This document shows positions 39,135 to 48,988 of a stretch of 64,000 nucleotides of DNA, in pieces. The DNA comes from Rhizobium metallidurans (GTDB lineage: Bacteria; Pseudomonadota; Alphaproteobacteria; Rhizobiales; Rhizobiaceae). The DNA lies in contig NZ_JACIDW010000013.1 of assembly GCF_014196505.1 (NCBI RefSeq), positions 1 to 64,000 on the forward strand, read 5' to 3'. Below the pieces are notes generated by a model that saw only the letters and a list, made by a program, of their open reading frames with translations, was not told where the DNA came from and made no database searches. The stretch's first letter is position 1. Every line of letters starts with the position of its first letter. A program made the translations under genes and the position numbers.

Positions 39135-41159
39135 TCAGAATTCCGTCCAGTCTTCATCCTTCTTTTCCACGGAAGGCTTGCCGCCGAATGCGTTGGCGAG
39201 CTTCTGGCCGAGAGCGTGCGCCGGTGAAGAGGTCGGCCGTGTAACGCCGGAGGTGGCGATCCGCACCGGCGCCTTGCGGGTCAGCACGGGCTTGGCCGAA
39301 CGCGGTGCCATGGGTTCGTTGGCATCCGGCACCACCCTTGGCGTAAAGGCCACGGTGCCGCCGCCGGTGCCGGTCAGCTTGAACTGGTCGAGCAAGGTGT
39401 TGAGCGCCGCAGCCTCGGTCGCCAGCTTGTGGCTGGCCGCGGTGCTTTCCTCCACCATCGCGGCGTTCTGCTGCGTTCCCTGGTCCATCGTGTTGACCGC
39501 GGTGTTGATCTCCTGCAGGCCGATCGATTGCTCGCGCGCCGCCTCGGCGATCGCGTTGACGTGCTGGTTGATCTCCTGCACCTCAAGAACGATCTCTTCC
39601 AGCGCCTTGCCGGTCTCGCCGACCAGCGAAACGCCCGACTTCACCTGGTTGCCCGATGTCAGGATGAGCGACTGGATTTCGCGTGCGGCATTGGCGGAGC
39701 GTTGCGCGAGTTCGCGAACTTCCTGGGCGACGACCGCGAAGCCCTTGCCGGCTTCGCCGGCGCGCGCTGCTTCCACGCCGGCATTGAGCGCCAAAAGGTT
39801 GGTCTGGAAGGCGATGTCGTCGATCACGCCGATGATGTTGCCGATCGATGCCGAGGACTGTTCGATCTGCTGCATCGCGTTGACCGCCTTGCGCACCACC
39901 TCGCCGGATCGCTCGGCGCTGTGGCGGGTTTTTGACACCAGCGTGCGCGCCTCTTCGGCCCGGCGCGCGGCATCCTTCACCGTCGTCGTGATCTCTTCGA
40001 GCGCGGCCGCCGTCTCCTCGACGGAGGCCGCCTGCTGCTCGGTGCGCCGCGAGAGCTGGTCGGCCGAGGAGCGGATCTCGCCGGCGCCCGCCGTAATCGC
40101 ACGGGCATTTTCGCCCACGGTCTGCATGGTTTCGTTGAGCTTGAAGATCGAATTGTTGAAGTCCTGGCGCAGGCTGTCGAGGCTGCCTTCGAACGGGGTG
40201 TTGATCTGCGAGATCAGGTCACCGGTCGCAAGCTTGCGCAAGCCGTCGCCGAGCGCGCTCACCGTGCGCGAAAGATCGGCCGCCTCGGTGGCGCGCTGCG
40301 CTTCGATTTCGCGCCGTTCGCTGTCGGTGAGATTGCGGTTGCGCTCCGCCTCCTGCTCGAGGCGCAGGCGCTCGATGGCGTTGTCGCGGAAGATCGAGAC
40401 GGCGGCCGCCATTTCGCCCACCTCGTCGCGCCTGTCCATGCCGTCGACGGCGCTCGACGTCTCGCCCTCGGCAAGCCGCGTCATGCGCTCGCGAAGCCGG
40501 GCCATCGGCGATGTGATGCCGGCCTGCGCGATCCAGATGCTGAGCCCGATCGCCGCCAACACGGCGAGCCCGACCACCACGAAACAGAGAAGGATGCGGC
40601 GATCGACCTTGGCGGAAAGCGCGTCGCCGCCGTCGTTGAGCTGGACCATCAGCGCGTCGTTGTTGGCGATCATCTTCGGCGTGACAAGCGAAAGCTTGGC
40701 GTTCAGCTCGACCGCCGTGGCCTGCGCACCGGTGCGGTCGCCGGCTTTGGCCTGCTCGCTCACCTTTTTCGAAAGGCTATCCATCTCGTCGATGCCGGCG
40801 ATAATCTCGTCGATCACGGACTTGCGGTTCGGCACGAGCTCGGCTGCCTGCTGTAGCCGCTCGCGCGCCTGCTGCATCTTGCTCGGCGCCGCGATCGCCG
40901 CGTCGAAGTCGGGCGTGCCGGGGGTAAGGTCGGAGATGACGGTTGCCTGCAGCACGGCGGCGGTGGCGGACGCGCTGGCGCGCGAGGCCTGCATCGCCGC
41001 AAGCGCTTCATGGTCGATGAAAGCGCTGTAGGCGGCATCGGCGCCGCGGAATTCCTCGATGACGTAAACGAGACCGCCGATCGCGATGACGCCGAGAAGC
41101 GCAACGACCGAGATGATCTTGGTGCGGATTTTGTAGTTTTTCAGCATGAATGGGCCCAT
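39135..41159 (-). CDS. Methyl-accepting chemotaxis protein
   Basis: A 674-residue receptor. It has a transmembrane helix near the start (about 17-35), a four-helix periplasmic sensor domain (about 40-190), a second transmembrane helix (about 191-212) and a HAMP domain. The highly conserved signalling hairpin follows ([20 protein letters not shown], about 460-480), and the C-terminal WTEF resembles the pentapeptide that docks CheR/CheB. It controls flagellar rotation through CheA/CheW. The ligand is unknown. An ATG 12 bases downstream (41147) is an equally good start. Confidence 0.92.
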   Translation of the reverse strand: MGPFMLKNYKIRTKIISVVALLGVIAIGGLVYVIEEFRGADAAYSAFIDHEALAAMQASRASASATAAVLQATVISDLTPGTPDFDAAIAAPSKMQQARERLQQAAELVPNRKSVIDEIIAGIDEMDSLSKKVSEQAKAGDRTGAQATAVELNAKLSLVTPKMIANNDALMVQLNDGGDALSAKVDRRILLCFVVVGLAVLAAIGLSIWIAQAGITSPMARLRERMTRLAEGETSSAVDGMDRRDEVGEMAAAVSIFRDNAIERLRLEQEAERNRNLTDSERREIEAQRATEAADLSRTVSALGDGLRKLATGDLISQINTPFEGSLDSLRQDFNNSIFKLNETMQTVGENARAITAGAGEIRSSADQLSRRTEQQAASVEETAAALEEITTTVKDAARRAEEARTLVSKTRHSAERSGEVVRKAVNAMQQIEQSSASIGNIIGVIDDIAFQTNLLALNAGVEAARAGEAGKGFAVVAQEVRELAQRSANAAREIQSLILTSGNQVKSGVSLVGETGKALEEIVLEVQEINQHVNAIAEAAREQSIGLQEINTAVNTMDQGTQQNAAMVEESTAASHKLATEAAALNTLLDQFKLTGTGGGTVAFTPRVVPDANEPMAPRSAKPVLTRKAPVRIATSGVTRPTSSPAHALGQKLANAFGGKPSVEKKDEDWTEF

Positions 41160-41380
41160 GGGCTGCGGCCAGGGGGTGGCCGGATACGATCGTTTTCAAA
41201 AGGCAGGCGGTTTCGAAGGCAGGATGACGCTTTCGATGCCGTGGGAAAGATGCCGGTGAGGCTCGACAGGCGCATCATGCATTCGGTCGGGGACCGGTGT
41301 CGTCGAACGCGACTAGAATCCATATTGCTTAAGGCGAACCTAACGCATCCGGATGTCCACGAAATTTAGTTCGTGGCCGA

Positions 41381-43321
41381 TCACGGAGAGGATGCGGGGG
41401 CGGAGCGCATCGTTGGCGGCGAGGCCGTCGGCAGATGCGGGGTCTTGTCCCAGAAAAACGGCTTGAAATGCAATTGCCACACGGCGCGCCATGCGGCAGC
41501 CGATATCAGCATCCAGTAGAGGGGCAGGGCGACCCAGCGCCAGCCGACCTTTCGCTTCTCGTCGCGCAGCATGGCGCGCCGGCCAAGCACCAGCAGCACC
41601 ACGTAGCTGCCCAGCATGTTGGAAACATCGATCAGGAACAGCAGCGCCTCGCCGGTGCCGGGCATGGGAAAGCCGAGCATCATGTAGCTCGCGGCGGTCA
41701 GGATCAGCATGATCATCCACGGATGCGTAAGCGAGGCGACGAGCATGCCGCCGATAAGCACCTGGAACACGACAAACGGCCAGACCCCCATCTCGCGCAT
41801 GAGTTTGCCGGGTGCGCGCATCATCACCAGCCATGTCTGCAGCCAGCCCTTGAACCATCGTGTCCGCTGGTTGAGCCAGACGTCGCGCGTGGTCGGCGCA
41901 TCCTCGTAGGTCGGGCAGTCGATCACGCCGCAGCGGTAGCCGAGCCTGTAGAGCCGCAGGCCGAGATCGGCGTCCTCGGTCACGTTATAAGGGTCCCACC
42001 CGCCGCACGCCTTGAGGTCGGCGACGCGCAGATGGTTTGACGTGCCGCCGAGCGGCATCGGCAGCCGGTGCTTCGCCAGCATCGGCAGCAACAGGCGAAA
42101 CAGCGCCGCGTATTCCAGCGCGAAGGCGGCGCTGATCCACGAGCCGCCGACATTGGAGACGATCAGCGGCGCCTGCAGGCAGGCAATGTCGTTTCGGCTG
42201 GCGAGGAAAGTCGCGTAGGCCGCCCGCAACTGGTCGGGATGCGGCCTGTCCTCGGCGTCGTAGATGACGAGGAATTCTCCGCGCGCGGCGCCGAGCGCGT
42301 AGTTGAGCGCCTTCGGCTTCGTTCTCGGATGGGCGACGGGCACCGCGACGATTTCGAACTGCGGCCCGAGATCCTGTTTTTCGAGCGCCGCGATCGTCGC
42401 ATGGTCGTCGGCCTCGCATATCAGCTTGATATCGAGCTTGGCGGTCGGCCAGTTGAGCTGCTTCAGCGCCGCGACGAGCTGGCCGGCGACCTCCGCCTCC
42501 TTGTAGAGCGCGACGAACACGGAATAGACGGGCAGCCGCTCGGTTGGCTGCGGCGCTGGCTGCGGACCGCGACGGTATCGCAACGCGCAGATTCTCAGCA
42601 GGATCGCCGCCATGTAGACGAGCGACAGCGCCAGATGAACGATAGCGATCAGCGGCAGATTGGAGAACGCCGCGAAACCGAACGCGCACAGAAGAGCGCC
42701 GGCGATGAACCCCTGCTTGCCCGAGAGCACGATGCGGGCGCTGAACCGCCCGCTGTCCTCGAACAGCGTCCCGATGCTCTGCTTCACCCGCCGCGTCGCA
42801 CCGACGCGCCAGATGGCGTCGCGCATCGCCGTGGGGGTGGTGACGATGATCCGCTCCGCAAGCCCCGGCCGCGCCTCGATCGTCCGCGCCAGCGCCAGCA
42901 GCCGGCCGGCCTCGGGAACGATGGCGATCATCGCCTTGTCGGCATAGTCCAGCCGCACCGATCGCGTGTCGGAAAGCTGCGTGTCCAGTGTCTGGTCGTC
43001 ATGGATCAGGGCCGGATCGAGCTGCGCCAGGAATGGCAGGCGAAGCGCGCGGGCGAGGGCGGCATAATAGCTCTCCGCATCCACCCATCGGTTGGCCAGG
43101 AGCTCGCGCTCGATCGACGTGCCGTTGTGGCGGGCCGCGGCCGCCGCGCGCGCGATCGTCGGCTTTCCGATGCCGAGCCGAAGCAGCGCCTCGATCTCGA
43201 TCTGCCTGATATCGTCGACCACACCCGCCGGCACGGCCGGCGAGATCGGAGTTTTCGGCCGCTGCTGAAGCGTCGTGGAACGGGTGCTGATCCCGCCCGA
43301 CGCATATTCCCCGATACGCAT
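41381..43321 (-). CDS. Family 2 glycosyltransferase with N-terminal GspE/MshEN-like domain
   Basis: A 646-residue integral membrane glycosyltransferase. The central GT2 domain contains YDAEDRPHPDQLRAAYATFL (the DxD-like metal site), TEDADLGLRLYRLGYRCGVI and QRTRWFKGW (the QxxRW acceptor motif of processive synthases). Several transmembrane helices follow. The first 170 residues resemble the GspE/MshEN domain (REL...LANRWVDAESYYAALARAL), a fold that in some proteins binds cyclic di-GMP. It probably makes or exports a cell-surface polysaccharide. The 41160-41380 interval downstream of it holds no gene. Confidence 0.85.
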   Translation of the reverse strand: MRIGEYASGGISTRSTTLQQRPKTPISPAVPAGVVDDIRQIEIEALLRLGIGKPTIARAAAAARHNGTSIERELLANRWVDAESYYAALARALRLPFLAQLDPALIHDDQTLDTQLSDTRSVRLDYADKAMIAIVPEAGRLLALARTIEARPGLAERIIVTTPTAMRDAIWRVGATRRVKQSIGTLFEDSGRFSARIVLSGKQGFIAGALLCAFGFAAFSNLPLIAIVHLALSLVYMAAILLRICALRYRRGPQPAPQPTERLPVYSVFVALYKEAEVAGQLVAALKQLNWPTAKLDIKLICEADDHATIAALEKQDLGPQFEIVAVPVAHPRTKPKALNYALGAARGEFLVIYDAEDRPHPDQLRAAYATFLASRNDIACLQAPLIVSNVGGSWISAAFALEYAALFRLLLPMLAKHRLPMPLGGTSNHLRVADLKACGGWDPYNVTEDADLGLRLYRLGYRCGVIDCPTYEDAPTTRDVWLNQRTRWFKGWLQTWLVMMRAPGKLMREMGVWPFVVFQVLIGGMLVASLTHPWMIMLILTAASYMMLGFPMPGTGEALLFLIDVSNMLGSYVVLLVLGRRAMLRDEKRKVGWRWVALPLYWMLISAAAWRAVWQLHFKPFFWDKTPHLPTASPPTMRSAPASSP

Positions 43322-43374
43322 GACTCTGATACACCGTCGTTGAATTGGCAGTGCAGTCCCCGGGGCAGATCATA

Positions 43375-44250
43375 ATGGTGCGATTTAAGCTGGCATCTCT
43401 CAATCCTAAGGGGTTTTTCAGCCTTTGGCTGTTTCTGGTTGCAATTTGGCTACCTCTTTCGGCTGCGGCGCAGCAGGCGGCGCCCTCCTTGCCCTTGCTG
43501 TTCGACAGCCGCGAGCGTCTCGCCAGGCCCGATTTGACCAGCCTGGTGCGCCTGCGCTTCCTGACTTCAGTCGATTTTCCGCCGTTCAATTTCATGGATC
43601 AGAACGGCAAGCTCTCGGGCTTCAATGTCGATCTCGCCCGCGAGATCTGCGCCGAGCTGGAGATATCGGACAGGTGCCAGATCCAGGCCTTGCCCTTCGC
43701 AAATCTCAAGGACGCGCTGGCCGCCTCGCAGGGCGATGCGGTGATCGCCGGTCTGGCGGTCGGCAGCGAACTGCGCGGGCAGTTCGCCTTCTCGCGCCCC
43801 TACCTGATGCTGCCCGCCCGCTTTGCCCGCAACCTCAAAGCGCCGATCAAGGGCGAGAACGCGGCAAGCCTTGCCGACCGCCCCGTCGGCGTCGTCAAGG
43901 AAACGGCGCACGCCGCCATGCTTTCCACCTATTTCCCCAAGGTCAAGGCGATCCCGTTCGATAGCAAGGAAGCGCTGCTGGCAGCGTTGAAGGACGGCAA
44001 GGTCGATGCCGTCTTCGCCGACTCACTGCAGCTCTCCTTCTGGGTGTCGTCGCAGGCATCGGAAAAGTGCTGCGCCCTGTTCGACGGTCCCTATATGTCG
44101 CAGGAGTTCCTGGGCGAGGGCATGACCATCATGCTGCGGCAAAAGGACGAGGTGCTGCGCTCGGCCTTCGATCATGCGCTCGCGGATCTATCGCGCAGCG
44201 GTCGCCTGCAGGAAATCTACCTGCGCTACTTCCCCTATGGGCTTTACTAG
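43375..44250 (+). CDS. Amino-acid-type periplasmic substrate-binding protein
   Basis: A 291-residue protein with a signal peptide (LWLFLVAIWLPLSAAAQQ, about residues 17-34) and a family 3 solute-binding domain (FLTSVDFPPFNFMDQNGKLS; GFNVDLAREICAELE; DGKVDAVFADS). ATG at 43375 is used because it gives a normal signal peptide. Binding proteins of this type deliver polar amino acids to ABC importers; no permease gene is nearby, so it may serve a distant transporter or act as a sensor. Confidence 0.82.
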   Translation: MVRFKLASLNPKGFFSLWLFLVAIWLPLSAAAQQAAPSLPLLFDSRERLARPDLTSLVRLRFLTSVDFPPFNFMDQNGKLSGFNVDLAREICAELEISDRCQIQALPFANLKDALAASQGDAVIAGLAVGSELRGQFAFSRPYLMLPARFARNLKAPIKGENAASLADRPVGVVKETAHAAMLSTYFPKVKAIPFDSKEALLAALKDGKVDAVFADSLQLSFWVSSQASEKCCALFDGPYMSQEFLGEGMTIMLRQKDEVLRSAFDHALADLSRSGRLQEIYLRYFPYGLY

Positions 44251-44310
44251 TCACGTCGCGCAAAAGCGTGCAGCGGTTTTGCTGCGGCGACAGGCGATAA
44301 GGTAAACAGT

Positions 44311-44724
44311 TCAGCCCTTGCGGAAGCGGGCAATGGCGCTGCGCTCGATCGCGGCGCAGGTCAGCTTGTCGAGGCCGAGCCGGTCGCGCAGCAGGCTCAG
44401 CAGCCGCAGTTCCTCGGCCTTCACCGAGAGGTCGGCCGACGCGACCTCGACCGCCAGCGCATAGGCCGTGTCGTAGAGCTTCGGCGACAGCGTGTCCTTG
44501 ACGGTTTCGAGAACGACGTCGAGCCCCTCGGGACCGGACAAGAGAGCGGCGCAGTCGCGCGCGGCGGAAATCAGCTTGTCGTCGTCGAAGCCTCGAAACA
44601 CAGGCAGAAAGCCGATCAGCTGTCCGATACGCTCCATCTCCCGGTCATTCATCGTGCTGTCGACGGCGGATGCCATGACCATCACGTAGATCAACGCGTC
44701 GTGGGCGGAAAGCGGCTTGTTCAT
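44311..44724 (-). CDS. TerB-family protein
   Basis: A 137-residue helical protein matching the TerB fold (DALIYVMVMASAVDSTMNDR at the start with acidic metal-binding residues, ALAVEVASADLSVKAEELRL near the end). TerB-like proteins are linked to membrane stress and tellurite resistance. It stands alone with no other ter genes. Confidence 0.75.
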   Translation of the reverse strand: MNKPLSAHDALIYVMVMASAVDSTMNDREMERIGQLIGFLPVFRGFDDDKLISAARDCAALLSGPEGLDVVLETVKDTLSPKLYDTAYALAVEVASADLSVKAEELRLLSLLRDRLGLDKLTCAAIERSAIARFRKG

Positions 44725-44777
44725 GTCTGCATGATTCCTCTGCGATGTCAGCAGAGTTTAGGAATTGGCCGCGCCCA

Positions 44778-45518
44778 TTACAAGGGATCGCTCATATCTT
44801 GAGGCTGCGTCAGGTCGAGCGTATCAATCGCGCCAGCCTGGCGGGGATCCTGCCCGTAGATGCCGTTTCCATCTCGCTTTGCCTTGGCGCCCGCCTCCGC
44901 GAAGGCGGAGCCCGCCTCGGCCTCGGCCCAGCCATTCTCGATCAGCCAGGCGGACAGGTCCTGCGTGCCGATCTTGCAGCTGGCCGTCGCGGTGCCGCTC
45001 CAGTTGGGATCGCTAAGATCGCAATTGACGGTCCTCAGCCGCAGGAAGAGCCGGAAATTGGTCTTCGCCAGCATGCCGCATGGCCATTCCGGGCCCTTGG
45101 CACTCGGGCAGGTCTTGTCGACCGGTGTCGGTGTCAGTCCGGCCAATTGCAGCCGCCTTTCGCCGAAGCCGAGTATGCCGGCGCTCTCGGCCACCGGGCG
45201 CGGCAGGTCGATCCCTTTCTCGGCCGCCGCGACAGGCTTTCTCTCCGGCTCCGGCGCCTGTTCACGCTCCAGTGGCTTGCCATCGACCGAAGACGGATAG
45301 AATTGGCTGGCGTCGTCCACCGGCCGGGCCGTCATACTGGTGTCCGGGTTTGCCGTCGACTGAGCGGGCGCGAAGGTCTCAGGCCCGGTCGCCTCTTGCG
45401 CCGGTTGAGCGGCCCGTCGCACATCCGACGCACCGCTCAGCCGATTTCCGCCAGCGGTGATCAGGCCGATGACGATCGCAATTCCCGCAGTCGCCGTCAG
45501 GAGTGCCGCAGGCTTCAT
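44778..45518 (-). CDS. Membrane-anchored staphylococcal nuclease-like protein
   Basis: A 246-residue protein with an N-terminal membrane anchor or signal (MKPAALLTATAGIAIVIGLI), a Pro/Ala-rich linker and a C-terminal SNase-like fold (LSAWLIENGWAEAEAGSAFA, AKAKRDGNGIYGQD). The usual catalytic Arg and Asp positions of thermonucleases are not all recognisable, so nuclease activity is doubtful. Start at 45518 follows a GGAAAA site. Transcribed with the S24 regulator, 11 bases apart. Confidence 0.72.
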   Translation of the reverse strand: MKPAALLTATAGIAIVIGLITAGGNRLSGASDVRRAAQPAQEATGPETFAPAQSTANPDTSMTARPVDDASQFYPSSVDGKPLEREQAPEPERKPVAAAEKGIDLPRPVAESAGILGFGERRLQLAGLTPTPVDKTCPSAKGPEWPCGMLAKTNFRLFLRLRTVNCDLSDPNWSGTATASCKIGTQDLSAWLIENGWAEAEAGSAFAEAGAKAKRDGNGIYGQDPRQAGAIDTLDLTQPQDMSDPL

Positions 45519-45529
45519 GGAAGATTTTC

Positions 45530-46195
45530 CTACTGGCTGGCCCAGATGATCCGGGCGATCCAATCCACGTCGGAGAGTTCGATCGTTCGGTTGGGGTGTT
45601 CGGGATTGAGCGACATCAGCTCGATCGAGCGCGGGCTCTGGCGCATCAGCACCTTGGCCATCACCTCGCCCTCGCGGGTCTTCACCACGACGCGGTCGTT
45701 GCGGCGCACCTGCGCGCCCGGCTCGACGATCAGAACGTCGCCGTCGCGATAGAGCGGCATCATGCTTTCGCCCTGCACCTCGAGCGCATAGACGCCCGCC
45801 TTCTGCGATGGTGCGGCTGGAAACTCCACCACGTCCCAGCCCTGTCCGGCCGGAAAGCCACCATCATCGAAAAAGCCGCCCGCGCCCGCCTGCGCGAAGC
45901 CCAGGAGTGGGATGGAGCTGCCCTGCGGCGGAAACGCGCCCTCCGGCAGCGTCGAGAAACTGCCCTGTGGCCGCATGAAGGACAGGAACTCCTCCATGCT
46001 GGAGCGGGTCGCCTCCAGCACCTTGGCGATCGATTCCGTCGACGGCCAGCGCAGCCGCCCATCGGCGGAAAGACGCTTGGATTTGTTGAAGGAGGTCGGG
46101 TCGAGGCCGGCGCGGCGGGCAAGCCCCGAGGGTGTCAGGTCGTGCCGTTCGGCAAGCCTGTCGAGCGCTCCCCAGATCTGCTCGTGTGACAGCAT
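45530..46195 (-). CDS. Helix-turn-helix transcriptional regulator with S24 peptidase domain
   Basis: A 221-residue chromosomal regulator. N-terminal Xre-type HTH (LAERHDLTPSGLARRAGLDP then TSFNKSKRL) and a C-terminal S24 domain with serine in VQGESMMPLYRDGDVLIVEP and lysine in EVMAKVLMRQ, the LexA/CI dyad. ATG at 46195 follows an AGG element. Similar chromosomal proteins are SOS-responsive or phage-derived regulators. It is likely cotranscribed with the SNase-like gene. Confidence 0.85.
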   Translation of the reverse strand: MLSHEQIWGALDRLAERHDLTPSGLARRAGLDPTSFNKSKRLSADGRLRWPSTESIAKVLEATRSSMEEFLSFMRPQGSFSTLPEGAFPPQGSSIPLLGFAQAGAGGFFDDGGFPAGQGWDVVEFPAAPSQKAGVYALEVQGESMMPLYRDGDVLIVEPGAQVRRNDRVVVKTREGEVMAKVLMRQSPRSIELMSLNPEHPNRTIELSDVDWIARIIWASQ

Positions 46196-46302
46196 GTCGC
46201 CTGATCCCGTGCGCGCCACAGCGCTCCTTAATCGGCTGAAAGATTAACCGCAAGGCGAGCAGGAGTAAAGAGACAAGAGGAATAAAATCCTCTCTCCCCT
46301 CG

Positions 46303-46950
46303 TCAGGCGACCATCGCCATGTTGATCTTGCCGAGCTGGATCACCGCCTGCGTGCGGCTGTCGACGTCGAGCTTGAGAAGGATGGCAGAGACATGCGCCT
46401 TGATCGTCGCTTCGGACACACCGAGCTCATAGGCGATCTGCTTGTTAAGCAAGCCCTCGGCGAGCATGGTCAGCACCCGGCTCTGCTGCGGCGTCAGCGT
46501 GTGCAGCCGATGGATGAGATCGGCCACGTCGGGGTCCTGTTCCTGTCCGTCCCGGTAGCTGTCGGGTGTCGCGATGTCGCCCGCGAGCACCGTCTGTATG
46601 CCCCGCCGGATATCGTCGATCCCGGCCGATTTCGAGATGAAGCCGGACGCGCCGAGCTCCAGCGAGCGGCGGATCGTCGTCGCGTCGTCGGATGCCGAAA
46701 CGATGACGATCGGCAGGCCCGAAAATTCCGAGCGCAACGCCATCAGCCCGGAAAAGCCGCTGACCCCCGGCATGGCGAGGTCGAGCAGCATCAGGTCGGC
46801 ATCGGGGTTGTCGCCGACCAACTTGCGCGCCGCCGCGAAATCGCCGGCCTCGACGATATCGGGATGGCCCTCCATCCCGGTCAAGGCCTGGCGAAGCGCA
46901 TCGCGAAACAGCGGATGATCGTCGGCAATGATGATTGTCTGCTCATGCAT
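46303..46950 (-). CDS. LuxR-family response regulator
   Basis: A 215-residue regulator starting MHEQTIIIADDHPLFRDALR. The receiver domain holds the acidic pocket (DD) and the phosphorylated aspartate in DLMLLDLAMPGVSG. The C-terminal LuxR-type HTH reads TPQQSRVLTMLAEGLLNKQI then AYELGVSEATIKAHVSAILL. ATG at 46950 fits the family N-terminus. No sensor kinase is adjacent, so it is an orphan. Confidence 0.9.
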   Translation of the reverse strand: MHEQTIIIADDHPLFRDALRQALTGMEGHPDIVEAGDFAAARKLVGDNPDADLMLLDLAMPGVSGFSGLMALRSEFSGLPIVIVSASDDATTIRRSLELGASGFISKSAGIDDIRRGIQTVLAGDIATPDSYRDGQEQDPDVADLIHRLHTLTPQQSRVLTMLAEGLLNKQIAYELGVSEATIKAHVSAILLKLDVDSRTQAVIQLGKINMAMVA

Positions 46951-47040
46951 CGAAAACTCCCTCCCAAGAGCCCGATCATGAAGTCCATGCACCGCCTTCC
47001 TCCACGGTTCATGCCTTCTTGCTGCAGGGACTATAGCAAA

Positions 47041-47439
47041 TCATGTCTTTTGCGGAAGGGCATTGCCCTGATCCTCGCTCTGGAATTCCTTGACGATCCC
47101 CATGAAGCTGCGCATCCAGCGCTCCATGATGCCGATCGAGCGGTCGATTTCGGCGTCGGAGGGAAGCGCCTTGTTGACGATGCTCTTGTTCTCGAGCGCG
47201 GTGACCCGGTCCGCCAGCCTGTCGAGCTCCCCTTCATAGGCGGCACGCTCGTCGGCGGCCATGCGGCAGACCAGCGCCCCGTCCTTCTGCTCGCAGAGCG
47301 ACATGGCGCCGGTCTGGCGATCGAGCCGCACGAAACGGTCGCCGCTGCGCTCCAGCTGGAACCGGCTCGGGTCCGGCTCGGCGGCCGAAACGGCGAGCGG
47401 AATGAGCACCAAGGCGAGGCTGAGCGTGATATTTTTCAT
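47041..47439 (-). CDS. Secreted hypothetical protein
   Basis: A 132-residue product with a signal peptide (MKNITLSLALVLIPLAVSAA) and a strong GGAGGAA site. The mature part contains SRFQLERSGDRFVRLDRQTG then AMSLCEQKDGALVCR with two cysteines, followed by a helical region. The pattern is common in Rhizobiaceae proteins of unknown function. Confidence 0.68.
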   Translation of the reverse strand: MKNITLSLALVLIPLAVSAAEPDPSRFQLERSGDRFVRLDRQTGAMSLCEQKDGALVCRMAADERAAYEGELDRLADRVTALENKSIVNKALPSDAEIDRSIGIMERWMRSFMGIVKEFQSEDQGNALPQKT

Positions 47440-47549
47440 GGTTTCCTCCGGAAATCTCTGTGGCTGCCGCATTTTTTTCGTGCGGCGCGTGGACATCGCC
47501 GCGCAACTGCGGCAAAGCCCGGGAAAGACCAGCCATTCATGAGGCCATC

Positions 47550-47903
47550 ATGACCCTGACACCCACGCTTTACAAGATCGTGACGGAAACGCTGTGGCGG
47601 GACGCCCGGCAAAGCGGCGTTTTTCGTGGCGCCGCGATCGATCTGAAGGACGGCTTCATCCACTTCTCGACCGCAGCCCAGGCGGTGCAGACGGCGGCGT
47701 TGCACTTCGCCGGTCAGGCCGGCCTGCTGCTGGTCGCCGTCGATGGCGCCGCCCTCGGCGACAAGCTCGTCTTCGAGCCGTCGCGCGGCGGCGATCTCTT
47801 CCCGCATCTCTATGCGGACCTTCCGCTTTCGTCCGTGCTCTGGGAAAAGCCCCTGCCGCTCGACGCCGAAGGCAAACACATCTTTCCGGACCTTCAGCCA
47901 TGA
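47550..47903 (+). CDS. DUF952 family protein
   Basis: A 117-residue protein, MTLTPTLYKIVTETLWRDAR then DLKDGFIHFSTAAQAVQTAA, the DUF952 pattern (FIHxS). The fold is related to ADP-ribosyltransferase-like proteins, but activity is unknown. The stop overlaps the pyrD start by four bases (ATGA), an arrangement common in alphaproteobacteria. Confidence 0.82.
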   Translation: MTLTPTLYKIVTETLWRDARQSGVFRGAAIDLKDGFIHFSTAAQAVQTAALHFAGQAGLLLVAVDGAALGDKLVFEPSRGGDLFPHLYADLPLSSVLWEKPLPLDAEGKHIFPDLQP

Positions 47904-48988
47904 TCGATCTCTTCAAGCACGCCGCCCGCAAGGGTCTCTTCCTCTTCGATCCGGAAACGGCGCACGGCATGTCGATCGCGGCGCTGAAGTCCGGCCTCGT
48001 GCCGGCCTGCGCCGCACCCTTGGACAAGCGCCTGCGCCAGACGGTGGCCGGGCTCGAATTCGCCAATCCGATCGGCATGGCGGCCGGCTACGACAAGAAT
48101 GCCGAGGTGCCGGACGCACTGCTGAAGATCGGTTTCGGTTTCACCGAGATCGGCACGGTCACGCCCAAGCCGCAATCCGGCAATCCGCGCCCGCGCATCT
48201 TCCGTCTGGTCGAGGACGAAGGCGTGATCAACCGCCTCGGCTTCAACAACGAGGGCCACGACGCCGCCTTCGCGCGCCTGTCATCCGTCCGGGGCAACGG
48301 CATCATCGGCGTCAATATCGGCGCCAACAAGGATAGCGACGACCGCGTCGACGACTACGTCAGGGGCATCCGCCGCTTCTATTCTCTGGCGCGCTATTTC
48401 ACCGCCAACATCTCCTCGCCCAACACGCCCGGCCTGCGCGATCTGCAGGCGCGCGAAAGCCTCTCGGCGCTGCTGTCGGCCGTGCTTGCCGCGCGCGACG
48501 AGGAAGCCGAAAAGTCCGGCCGCAAGATCCCCGTTTTCCTGAAGGTCGCGCCGGATCTGACGGAAGAGGGCATCGACGACATCGCCGCCGAGGCGCTTTC
48601 GCATGCGCTCGACGGCCTGATCGTCTCCAACACCACGCTGTCGCGCGACGGCCTGAAGGATCAGCGTCAGGCGAAGGAGCAGGGCGGTCTTTCCGGCAAG
48701 CCGCTTTTCGAGAAATCGACCGCGGTCCTGGCGAAGATGCGCAAGCGCGTCGGCCCCGATCTGCCGATCATCGGCGTCGGCGGTGTCTCGTCGGCCGAAA
48801 CCGCGCTGGAGAAGATCAAGGCCGGCGCCGATCTGGTGCAGCTCTATTCCTGCATGGTCTATGAAGGCCCGGGCCTGGCGGGTGACATCGTTCGCGGCTT
48901 GTCGAGGCTCATGGACCGCGAGAAGGCGGCCTCCATCCGCGATCTGCGCGATAGCAGGACGGATTACTGGGCGGGTCGGAACGTCTGA
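47900..48988 (+). CDS. pyrD: Dihydroorotate dehydrogenase (quinone)
   Basis: A 362-residue class 2 enzyme of pyrimidine synthesis that oxidises dihydroorotate to orotate with FMN and passes electrons to quinone at the inner membrane. It has the class 2 N-terminal helices (LFKHAARKGLFLFDPETAHG), AAGYDKNAEVPDALLKIGFG, the catalytic serine region NISSPNTPGLRDLQ and the FMN phosphate site IIGVGGVSSAETALEKIKAG. The 3' end overlaps the convergent MATE gene by 25 bases. Confidence 0.96.
   Translation: MIDLFKHAARKGLFLFDPETAHGMSIAALKSGLVPACAAPLDKRLRQTVAGLEFANPIGMAAGYDKNAEVPDALLKIGFGFTEIGTVTPKPQSGNPRPRIFRLVEDEGVINRLGFNNEGHDAAFARLSSVRGNGIIGVNIGANKDSDDRVDDYVRGIRRFYSLARYFTANISSPNTPGLRDLQARESLSALLSAVLAARDEEAEKSGRKIPVFLKVAPDLTEEGIDDIAAEALSHALDGLIVSNTTLSRDGLKDQRQAKEQGGLSGKPLFEKSTAVLAKMRKRVGPDLPIIGVGGVSSAETALEKIKAGADLVQLYSCMVYEGPGLAGDIVRGLSRLMDREKAASIRDLRDSRTDYWAGRNV

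Noticed and set aside
39118-41031. 637-codon plus-strand open frame opposite the chemotaxis receptor
   Set aside because: Low-complexity Ser/Ala-rich product; the opposite strand encodes an unmistakable MCP. High-GC codon bias produces such shadows.
42068-43375. 435-codon plus-strand open frame opposite the glycosyltransferase
   Set aside because: Arg/Glu/Gln-rich shadow of the GT2 gene with no start signal or domain.
44251-44310. Terminator after the binding-protein gene
   Set aside because: The only hairpin (GCAGC/GCTGC) is short and lacks a following T-run.
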